From Miltoncostaea sp050250915 (lineage in GTDB: Bacteria; Actinomycetota; Thermoleophilia; Miltoncostaeales; Miltoncostaeaceae), in the NCBI GenBank assembly GCA_050250915.1, contig JBFWNT010000001.1, forward strand, positions 1-64,000: DNA of 64,000 bases, given 5' to 3'. Below are positions 32,799 through 39,534 of the stretch, piece by piece. The position numbers and the translations under genes are program-made. How positions within the stretch are numbered: position 1 is the stretch's first letter; every line of letters starts with the position of its first letter. The notes beneath the pieces are model-generated. The model worked only from the letters and a program-made list of their open reading frames with translations. It made no database searches and was not told the DNA's origin.

Positions 32799-33733
32799 GG
32801 GTCGCGGTCCTGAAGGGCGGGCGCTCCCTGGAGCGCGAGGTGTCCCTGCGCTCCGGCCTCAACGCCGAGGCGGCGCTGCGCCGGATGGGGCACGACGTCC
32901 TGGAGATCGACGTCGACCAGCACCTGGTGCGCACGCTGCGCACCGAGCGCCCCGACGCCGCGTTCATCGCGCTGCACGGCAAGGGCGGCGAGGACGGCAC
33001 CGTCCAGGAGCTGCTCGAGATCCTGGAGATCCCGTACACCGGCCCCGGCGTGCTGGCGTGCGAGCGGGCCACCGACAAGGTGGTGGCCAAGGCGCACTTC
33101 GCCGCGGCGGGCATCGACACGCCGCCGTCCTACGCGTTCAGCCAGGACGCGTTCCGCGAGCTCGGCGCCGGCGAGGCGATCCCCGACATCCGCGAGCGCC
33201 TGGGGCTGCCGCTGGTGGTGAAGCCGGCGAAGCAGGGCTCGGCGCTGGGCATCAGCGTCGCCCACGAGCCGGGCGACATCCCGGCAGCCCTGATGAGCGC
33301 CCTGTCGTACGACGACCGCGTGCTGCTGGAGCGGTTCGTCCCGGGGCGCGAGCTGGCGATCTCCGTGCTCGGCACCGCCGACCCGTGGGCGCTACCGGTG
33401 GTGGAGGCGATCCCGCGCGAGCGCGAGTTCTACGACTTCGAGGCCCGCTACACGCCGGGCCTGACCGACTTCGAGGCCCCCGCCCGCCTGCCGGACCAGA
33501 TCTCCCAGGAGGCCGCGCGCCTGGCGATCGCCTGCTACCGGGCGCTCGGCTGCCGGGGCGTGAGCCGCGTCGACATGATCCTGGACCCCGACGACCGGCT
33601 CTGGGTGCTCGAGATCAACCCCATCCCGGGGATGACCGACACGTCGCTGCTGCCGAAGGCGGCGGAGGCCGCCGGGCTCGGGTTCGACGAGGTGGTCGAG
33701 CGGATCCTGGCGGAGGCGGCCCTGGGGGCCTAG
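32795..33733 (+). CDS. ddl: D-alanine-D-alanine ligase
   Basis: ATP-grasp ligase making the D-Ala-D-Ala dipeptide for peptidoglycan. The 312-residue product has the LKGGRSLEREVSLRSG start (about residues 6-21), ALHGKGGEDGTVQ, VKPAKQGSALGIS and the metal/nucleotide motif LEINPIPGMTDTSLLP near the C-terminus. Coupling to the aminotransferase by GTGA overlap is seen. Length is typical. Confidence 0.94.
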   Translation: MRVAVLKGGRSLEREVSLRSGLNAEAALRRMGHDVLEIDVDQHLVRTLRTERPDAAFIALHGKGGEDGTVQELLEILEIPYTGPGVLACERATDKVVAKAHFAAAGIDTPPSYAFSQDAFRELGAGEAIPDIRERLGLPLVVKPAKQGSALGISVAHEPGDIPAALMSALSYDDRVLLERFVPGRELAISVLGTADPWALPVVEAIPREREFYDFEARYTPGLTDFEAPARLPDQISQEAARLAIACYRALGCRGVSRVDMILDPDDRLWVLEINPIPGMTDTSLLPKAAEAAGLGFDEVVERILAEAALGA

Positions 33734-33762
33734 GCGGCCCTGGGGCCGGGGCGTGTGGGATC

Positions 33763-33790
33763 CGCGGCGGTCCCTCACGGGACCGCCGCG
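33763..33790. terminator. bidirectional stem-loop between ddl and a convergent gene
   Basis: CGCGGCGGTCCC (33763-33774) pairs perfectly with GGGACCGCCGCG (33779-33790) around TCAC. It lies between two convergent genes and could end both transcripts, although there is no strong T-tract. Confidence 0.65.
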
Positions 33791-33796
33791 CATCGA

Positions 33797-34300
33797 TCAG
33801 CAGAACACCTGGACGTGGAAGCCCGAGTCCTTCGGGTTCCCGGCGGCGTCGTTCGTGCGCACGATGAGCTGGCTCTTCGTGGGCTCGGTGATGTCGAGCG
33901 CGATCCGGACGCTGAACGCGTCGGGCAGGCTCGCGCCGTCGGTGGCCGGCGTGCCGGACCACGTGCACTGGCTCACGTCGCGCACGAAGCGGACGCGGTA
34001 GTTCCCGTCGGTGAGCCGCTGCGACAGCACGACGCCGTCGCCGCGAAGCAGGTTGGAGCCCGGCGCGCCGCTCGACACGGCCCACAGCGGAAGCTGGGCC
34101 GCGACACGGTTGAGCTTCTTGTGATCGGCGTTGGTCCGCTTGACGGCCGCGACCGACACCTTCTGGACCTGCTTCAACTGCGCGAAGGTCACCGTGCCGG
34201 TCGCCGCCGTCGCCGGCTGGGTGGCGACATCGACCGCCGCCACCGAGCCGATCCCGAGCGCGACTCCCGCCGTGATCCCGATCCACCAACCAGATCTCAT
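33797..34300 (-). CDS. secreted beta-domain protein with C-terminal Cys (paralog 1)
   Basis: A 167-residue exported protein. A signal or anchor segment (about residues 5-25) ends near TAATG, followed by a coiled helical region with FAQLKQVQKVSVAAVKRTN. A beta-rich domain starting around LPLWAVSSG contains LTDGNYRVRFVRDVSQCTW, and the chain ends HVQVFC with Cys as the last residue. The two Cys (in the SQC motif and the terminal one) may form a disulfide. GGGGG stands before ATG at 34300. Close in layout to the next gene; function unknown. Confidence 0.8.
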   Translation of the reverse strand: MRSGWWIGITAGVALGIGSVAAVDVATQPATAATGTVTFAQLKQVQKVSVAAVKRTNADHKKLNRVAAQLPLWAVSSGAPGSNLLRGDGVVLSQRLTDGNYRVRFVRDVSQCTWSGTPATDGASLPDAFSVRIALDITEPTKSQLIVRTNDAAGNPKDSGFHVQVFC

Positions 34301-34335
34301 CCTGGACCCCCTCGTCCGGGTGATGTGGAGACGCG

Positions 34336-34384
34336 ACGGTACGCCGCGCCGAAGCAGCGTACGCGCGCGCTTCACGGCGTTCTT
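34336..34384 (-). promoter_or_regulatory. shared upstream motif of secreted paralog 1
   Basis: On the minus strand AAGAACGCCGT (34374-34384) is followed 31 bases later by GTACCGT (34336-34342). The same two elements stand before paralog 2, where the gap is 10 bases longer. A shared activator or sigma factor is likely. Confidence 0.4.
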
Positions 34385-34402
34385 ACCCTTCGATCAAAAC
34401 CG

Positions 34403-35005
34403 CTAGCACAGCACCGAGACGGTGAAGGGGATGGTGTTCTGCACCGTGTTGGTGCCGTCGGCGGTCCGGACGGTCACGACCTTGGCGTCCGTCGCGCTCC
34501 GCCAGGCGGTCACCACGGCGTCGGTCGTGACGGGCGTCGTGCCCCCGTCGCCCTGGCTCGCCTGGATGGAGCAGGCGCTCAGGTCGCGGTCGAAGGTGAC
34601 CGTGTAGATGCCGGTGTCGGTGGCCTTCGCGGCGCTCGCCGCGCCCTGCCCGCGCACCAGGCTGCCGGACGTCGCCGCCACCACGGCCCAGCGCGGCAGG
34701 CGCTCGCGCGTCGCGGTGTCGAGCTTGGCCGTCGTGATCGCCCCGTCCTTGATCTGGGCGGTGCCCCATCCGGGGGCGTCGTCCTGGGCGCCCGACTTGC
34801 GGATGGGGTCCAGAAGGTCCAGCGCCTCATTGCTGCGGCGCACCGCCGCCTGCGAGATGCGCTGGTTGATCTGCAACTGGGCGGGCGTGACCTGGAAGGT
34901 CGCGGCCTCCGCCGGCTGGGTCGCCTGGTCGGCGATCGCCACCCCGCCCAGGCCCACCGCCATCCCGACCGCCGCCCCGACCCACCAATTCGCCTTCCCG
35001 ATCAT
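34403..35005 (-). CDS. secreted beta-domain protein with C-terminal Cys (paralog 2)
   Basis: A 200-residue exported protein with the same order as its neighbour: signal segment (about residues 7-27) ending AEAAT, a helical part with ITPAQ-like heptads, a WGTAQIKDGAITTAKLDTA linker typical of secreted stalk proteins, then the beta domain LPRWAVVAATSGSLVRGQG with GIYTVTFDRDLSACSI and a final VSVLC. Such proteins, ending in Cys and carrying Y-x-V-x-F-x-R-x-[VL]-S-x-C, occur in Thermoleophilia. Function unknown; possibly surface or spore-coat-like. Confidence 0.8.
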   Translation of the reverse strand: MIGKANWWVGAAVGMAVGLGGVAIADQATQPAEAATFQVTPAQLQINQRISQAAVRRSNEALDLLDPIRKSGAQDDAPGWGTAQIKDGAITTAKLDTATRERLPRWAVVAATSGSLVRGQGAASAAKATDTGIYTVTFDRDLSACSIQASQGDGGTTPVTTDAVVTAWRSATDAKVVTVRTADGTNTVQNTIPFTVSVLC

Positions 35006-35038
35006 GTGGCCCCCCTCATGTGATTGCTGTCTGCAACC

Positions 35039-35097
35039 ACGGTACGACCGGCGGATCCCCGTTCCGGCGGGCCTCAAAGGATGCTTACGGCGTTCTT
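35039..35097 (-). promoter_or_regulatory. shared upstream motif of secreted paralog 2
   Basis: On the minus strand AAGAACGCCGT (35087-35097) overlaps the end of panE, and GTACCGT follows (35039-35045). The spacing is 41 bases versus 31 for paralog 1, a difference of about one DNA helical turn. Confidence 0.4.
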
Positions 35098-36014
35098 GGA
35101 AGACCTTGACGAGCACGTGAGCGGTCGTCCTGCAAGGCGAGCAGGCCGTCGAGCACCGCGTTGACGGGGACGGGCACGCCCAGGGCGGCGCCCTCGCGAG
35201 CGAGGAAGCCGCAGAGGGCGTCGCGCTCCAGCGGCTTTCCGGCGGCCAGGTCGCGGGCGGTGGAGGGGTGGTAGTCGCGCAGCTCCGGGTTCGGCGCCGC
35301 CATCTGGTCGACGTCGGCCTCGGTGAGCGTCACGCCGTGCCGGGCGGCGACGGCGACCACCTCCCACATGGCCTGGCGCACCAGCGCCTCCGAGTCCGGG
35401 GTGGCCAGCGCCTCGCCGGCGGTCGCCCCCGTCACCGCGCAGATGGCGTTGAAACCGGCGTTCCAAAGCAGCTTGTGCCACTGGGCGTGGACGATGTCCT
35501 CGGAGAGCACGACGTCCCACGAGGGCGCCAGCAGGTCGTAGGCCGCCCGGGCTCGCGGCGTGACCCCGGCCGGGTCGCCCATCCGCACCCAGCCCTCCGC
35601 CTCGTGGTCGACCACCCCCGCCTCCTCCACCCGCAGCCCCACGAACGCGATCCCCCCGAGCACGCGGTCGGCGCCGAGCACCGACCCGAGCCGGCCGACG
35701 TTCTCCACCCCGTTCTGCAGCGAGAGCACCGTGGCGTCGCGGGGCAGCCACCCGGCGAGGGCCTCGGCCGCCGCTAGGGTGTGATGCGACTTGGTCGCGA
35801 CGATGACGAGATCGGGTGCGGGCCCCTCCGGCGCGGCGAGCGCGGCCACCGGCGCGTCCCAGCGGCTGCCGTCGGCCTCGCGCACCCCGATCCGGCCGGC
35901 CGCGGCGAGCGCCGCCAGGTGAGCCCCGCGCGCGACCAGGGTCACGTCGTGGCCGTCGCGCGCGAGCAGCGCGCCGTAGTACGAGCCGACGGCCCCCGCC
36001 CCCATCACGAGCAC
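35085..36014 (-). CDS. panE: 2-dehydropantoate 2-reductase
   Basis: NADPH-dependent ketopantoate reductase in pantothenate synthesis. The 309-residue product starts with the Rossmann motif VMGAGAVGSYYG (about residues 3-14). It has ATKSHHT with the conserved Lys, LQNGVEN (about 99-105) and the catalytic KLLWNAGFNAICAVTG region near 180-195. The start is GTG at 36014; other panC/D/B genes are not in the window. Its start codon lies only 2 bp from that of the divergent enoyl-CoA hydratase gene. Confidence 0.9.
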   Translation of the reverse strand: MLVMGAGAVGSYYGALLARDGHDVTLVARGAHLAALAAAGRIGVREADGSRWDAPVAALAAPEGPAPDLVIVATKSHHTLAAAEALAGWLPRDATVLSLQNGVENVGRLGSVLGADRVLGGIAFVGLRVEEAGVVDHEAEGWVRMGDPAGVTPRARAAYDLLAPSWDVVLSEDIVHAQWHKLLWNAGFNAICAVTGATAGEALATPDSEALVRQAMWEVVAVAARHGVTLTEADVDQMAAPNPELRDYHPSTARDLAAGKPLERDALCGFLAREGAALGVPVPVNAVLDGLLALQDDRSRARQGLPRTP

Positions 36015-36016
36015 TG

Positions 36017-36820
36017 ATGCCAGCAGGACCCCCCTCGCCCGGCGGCCGGCTCCTCGTGTCCGAGGAGGACGGCGCGCTGGTTGCGCGGATCGCGAACGAG
36101 ACGCGCGCGAACGCACTCGACGAGGCGATCCTCGACGACCTGGTGAGCCTACTGGAGGGCCCCCGGGCGGCCGCGGCGGCCGTCGTGCTGCTGGCCGGCG
36201 CCGGCGACCGCCACTTCTCCGCCGGCCTGGACCTGGGCGACCGCGCGGCCGACGAGCTGCCCGCGTTCGTGCAGGAGGGCGAGCGCCGGCTGGGCCGGGC
36301 GGCCCGCGCGATCGCGGCGGCGCCCGTGCCCGTGATCGGCGTGCTCAACGGGGCGGCGTTCGGCGGGGCGCTCGAGCTCGCGATCGCGTGCGACTGGCGC
36401 ATCGCCCGCCGGGGGGCGCGGCTCGGCATGCCCGCGGCGCGCCTCGGGGTGGTCTACGCCGCCGACGGGCTGCGGCGGTTCGTGGCGGCGATGGGGCCGG
36501 CGCGGACCCGGCGCCTGTTCCTGACCGGTACGCCGGTGGATGCCGACGAGGCCCTGCGCATCGGGCTGGTCGACGAGGTGGTCGACGAGGACGGGCTCTG
36601 GGAGGCCGCCCGCGGCGCCGCGGCCGACGTGGCCCGGGCCGCCCCGCTCGCCGTGGCCGGGACGCGGGCGATCGTGCGGGCCATCGAGGACGGCGCGGCG
36701 CAGGACGCGGTCGACGCGACCGCGGACGGGTGGCGGGCGCGGGCCTTCGGCTCGGAGGACCTGCGGGAGGGCCTGCGGGCCTTCCGCGAGCGCCGGCCGC
36801 CGGACTTCCGCGGGGCCTAG
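36017..36820 (+). CDS. enoyl-CoA hydratase/isomerase family protein
   Basis: A 267-residue crotonase-fold protein. NETRANALDEAI (about 24-35), the oxyanion-hole strand HFSAGLDLGD and the second GAAFGGALELAIACD (about 115-129) are recognisable, followed by LGMPAARLGVVYAADG. It may act in fatty acid or aromatic acid CoA metabolism, but the substrate is unknown. Start ATG at 36017 has no Shine-Dalgarno; GTG at 36056 is an alternative. Its TAG stop forms a CTAG overlap with the repaired frame of the gene on the other strand. Confidence 0.85.
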   Translation: MPAGPPSPGGRLLVSEEDGALVARIANETRANALDEAILDDLVSLLEGPRAAAAAVVLLAGAGDRHFSAGLDLGDRAADELPAFVQEGERRLGRAARAIAAAPVPVIGVLNGAAFGGALELAIACDWRIARRGARLGMPAARLGVVYAADGLRRFVAAMGPARTRRLFLTGTPVDADEALRIGLVDEVVDEDGLWEAARGAAADVARAAPLAVAGTRAIVRAIEDGAAQDAVDATADGWRARAFGSEDLREGLRAFRERRPPDFRGA

Positions 36821-38482
36821 CCTCCGGCGCCCACCGGCGCCGCCAGGTCGCACGCCGTCCCGTCCCGCCCGGCGCCACCGGCGCAGCGGTCGCGACCCGC
36901 GCCGCCGATCAGGCGGTCCGCCCCCGCGCCGCCCAGCAGGCGGTCGGCGCCGGCCTGGCCCAGCAGGCGGTCGGCCCCGGGCCCGCCCTCGAGGCGGTCG
37001 GCGCCCCCCGCCGCAGATCACGTCGGCGCCGCCGAGCCCGCGAACGACGTCCGCCCCGCCCAGCGCCGCGATCACATCGGCGCGCGGCGTGCCCCGCAGG
37101 ACGTCCCGGCCGGGCGTCCCCACGATCGTCGCCCGGCGGCCGTCGCAGCGCGGCGCCGCCCGCGCCACGCCGCCCGGTCCCGGCGCGACCGCCGGGACGC
37201 CGGGGGTGGGCGCGGGGCCGCCGCCCGCCGCGACCGGGTCGCCCTCCAGCCGGGCCACGAACAGGTCGTCCCCCGCGAGGCCCCCCACCACGATGCCGCC
37301 GTCGGGGGCCAGCGCGACGGCCGTCGCGATCTGGCCGCCGCCGGCCCCCGTCAGGTCGATGGTGGTGCGGCCGTCGCCGGAGAAGGTCGTGTCGGGCGCG
37401 CCGCCCGGCTGCAGGCGGGCGACGCCCGCGCGGTCGGCGCCGACGGCGTCCTCGGTGCCGCCCACCACCACGATCTTGCCGTCGGCCTGCACGGCCAGGG
37501 CCGTGGCCCGCTCGTCGGTGGCGCCCAGATCGACCGTCGCCCGCCCGCCGTCGCCGAAGCCCTGGTCGTCGGCCCCGTCCACGCCGACGCGCAACACCGA
37601 CCAGTCGTCCTCGCCCCCCGCGGTCACGGCGATCACGGTCCGGCCGTCGGGCTGCACCGCGAGCCGGCCGGTGGCCTCCACGCCGCCGGCCGGCTGGATG
37701 GTGCGGACGCCGCCGGTGCCGAAGCCGTCGGGGAGGCTCCCGTCCGGTCCGAGACGGGCGAGCCACACGGCGCGCCCCATGCCGTCGTAGATGAGGCCGC
37801 CGGCGACGATCGATCCGTCGGGGCGCAGCGCCAGGCCGCTCGGCGTGCCCGAGCGCGCGAGCGGGATCGCGGCGACGCCCTGCGCCCCGAAGCCGTCGTC
37901 GAGGCGCCCGCCCGGCGTGAGCGCGAACACGAACGGCTTGGAGACCGACGCCGGCGGCGTGTCGAACGCGGCCACCAGGATCCGGCCGCCCGGCGCCGGC
38001 GCGATCGCGGTGACGCCGGCGCTGCCGGTCGGCAGGATCGCGAAGAAGCCCTGGTTGCCGAAGCCGTCGTCCGGCGTGCCGTCCGCGTCCAGCCGGGCCA
38101 CCACCAGGTAGGGGCCGCTGCGGCCCGCGAGCAGCAGCTTCCCGTCCGGCTGGAGGGCCGCGGCGGTGAGCGTGTCGTCCGCGCCCGGCGGATCGACGAA
38201 CGTGCTGCTGTCGCCGGCGAAGCTGGTGTCGGGGGCGCCGTCGGCCCGCAGCCGGATGGCCAGGAACACGCTGGGGTCGTCGAAGTCGCCTGCCAGCACG
38301 ATGCGCCCGTCGGGCTGAACCAGGACCTCGCGCAGGGCGTCGGCGCCCGCCCCGGACACGTTGATCACGCGCCGGCCGTCGCCGTCGAACGACGCGTCGG
38401 GGTCGCCCGGCGATCCGAGCGCGACGGCGCACGCCGCCAGGACGGCGGCCGCGACCACCGGGGCACGGCGGCGGAAGGTCAC
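36817..38482 (-). CDS. secreted delta-60-repeat / RTX-type calcium-binding protein, frameshifted near the C-terminus
   Basis: A signal peptide (about residues 1-23) leads into six to seven delta-60 repeats (units such as LQPDGKLLLAGRSG and VQADGKIVVVGGTED separated by ARL-DG-PD-FG). After about residue 435 come calcium-binding nonapeptides GTPRADVIAALGGADVV. The frame is then lost at six Gs (37004-37009 as C on the plus strand). Removing one G restores GGADRLEGG-type repeats and a TAG at 36817-36819. As assembled, the frame instead runs Arg/Pro-rich to 36149, antisense over the hydratase. TAGCGT is 6 bases before GTG 38482. Likely extracellular. Confidence 0.75.
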
Positions 38483-38488
38483 GCGGCC

Positions 38489-38494
38489 ACGCTA
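38489..38494 (-). promoter_or_regulatory. -10-like hexamer TAGCGT
   Basis: TAGCGT on the minus strand ends exactly 6 bases before the GTG at 38482, predicting a leaderless transcript. Confidence 0.45.
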
Positions 38495-38634
38495 CCCCGG
38501 GCGGTCCGGCCCGCGCCAGGCGGCCGTTCGCGGTGGGTGAAACCGCGGTTGCGCACCCCGCGCGGCCGGGCGGATCATCCGTGCGGACCCCGACGGGCGC
38601 CGGGGTGCAATCCCGCAACCGGAGGTTGACGACC

Positions 38635-39048
38635 ATGGCGATGACCGCCGTGTCGGCCGGCGCCCTCACGGACGCCTGGAACACCCGCCGCCCGGAGGCC
38701 GTCGCGGCGCTCTACGCGCCCGACGGCGTGCGATGCGTGATGGCCCATCCCGGCCCCCGGGTCGCGGGGCTCGAGGCGATCGCCGACCACGTCCGCGAGA
38801 TCATGCGCTCCTGCCCCGACTGCACCCTCGAGAACCGCTCTGAGGGCACGCTGCCGGACGGCCGCCTGGTGGTCGAGTGGACCTTCCGCGCGACCGTCCA
38901 GGAGGACTACCAGGGCATCCCCGGCAACGGCCAGGACCTGGAGCTGAAGGGCGTGTCCGTCATCCGTCTGGACGGCGGGCGCATCGCCCAGGAGAACGTC
39001 TACTGGGACAACTCCACCCTGATGGACGGGGCCGGCCTGCTCGGCTAG
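38635..39048 (+). CDS. SnoaL/NTF2-like fold protein
   Basis: A 137-residue single-domain protein with the cone-shaped NTF2-like pattern: DAWNTRRPEAVAALYAPDG, VAGLEAIADHVREIM, LVVEWTFRATVQEDYQG and LKGVSVIRLDGGRIAQENVYWD. Members bind or isomerise small hydrophobic ligands, or have no known activity. GGAGG lies 9 bases upstream of ATG 38635. It stands alone in its orientation before a small membrane protein. Confidence 0.82.
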   Translation: MAMTAVSAGALTDAWNTRRPEAVAALYAPDGVRCVMAHPGPRVAGLEAIADHVREIMRSCPDCTLENRSEGTLPDGRLVVEWTFRATVQEDYQGIPGNGQDLELKGVSVIRLDGGRIAQENVYWDNSTLMDGAGLLG

Positions 39049-39081
39049 GGCGGGTGGGGCTGCGCCGCTCCCACCGGGCGC

Positions 39082-39087
39082 TAGGGT
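39082..39087 (+). promoter_or_regulatory. -10-like hexamer TAGGGT
   Basis: TAGGGT ends exactly 6 bases before the GTG at 39094. Confidence 0.45.
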
Positions 39088-39093
39088 CGCCCG

Positions 39094-39534
39094 GTGGCGC
39101 GGCGCAGCCCCTTCCCCGACCTGAGGATGAGCCTGGTCGTGCTCGGGCTGCTGGTGCTGGCGATGGCGCTCGTGCTGCTGTTCCTGCCGGGCGGGTCGTC
39201 GACCCCCGCCCTGGAGGAGGTGGCCACCATCGCCGCGCTCCCCGCCGACGGCCCGGCACCGCGGCCGGGGCGTGAGGCCGGCCTCGGCTGGCGCGCGACG
39301 GGGTCGCGCACCGACCGCATCGACGACCGCGTCGCCGTGACCGTCCGCTACGCCCGCGGGCCGGCCCGCGCGACCGTGACGGTGATCGACGGCGGGCCGC
39401 TCGCGGGGTCCGTGCCGGCGGGGTCGGTGGTGCGGGAGTCCGGCGACCGCACGCGCCTGGCCAGCGGGACCGGCACGTCCCCGGCCGACCTGGGCGAGCT
39501 GGCCGCCGCGGTCGGCGACCAGGGCGCCCCCTAG
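39094..39534 (+). CDS. single-pass membrane protein, function unknown
   Basis: A 146-residue protein with a short basic N-terminus, one membrane helix (about residues 12-32) and an extracytoplasmic region of mixed beta character, including VAVTVRYARGPARATVTVID. No family is assigned. The start GTG at 39094 stands 6 bases after TAGGGT. The stop abuts the stop of the convergent LuxR gene with no gap. Confidence 0.65.
   Translation: MARRSPFPDLRMSLVVLGLLVLAMALVLLFLPGGSSTPALEEVATIAALPADGPAPRPGREAGLGWRATGSRTDRIDDRVAVTVRYARGPARATVTVIDGGPLAGSVPAGSVVRESGDRTRLASGTGTSPADLGELAAAVGDQGAP

Noticed and set aside
36149..36816. C-terminal continuation of the delta-60/RTX frame over the hydratase gene
   Set aside because: Arg/Pro-rich product after a G6 run, antisense to a recognisable hydratase; explained better by a one-base frameshift.
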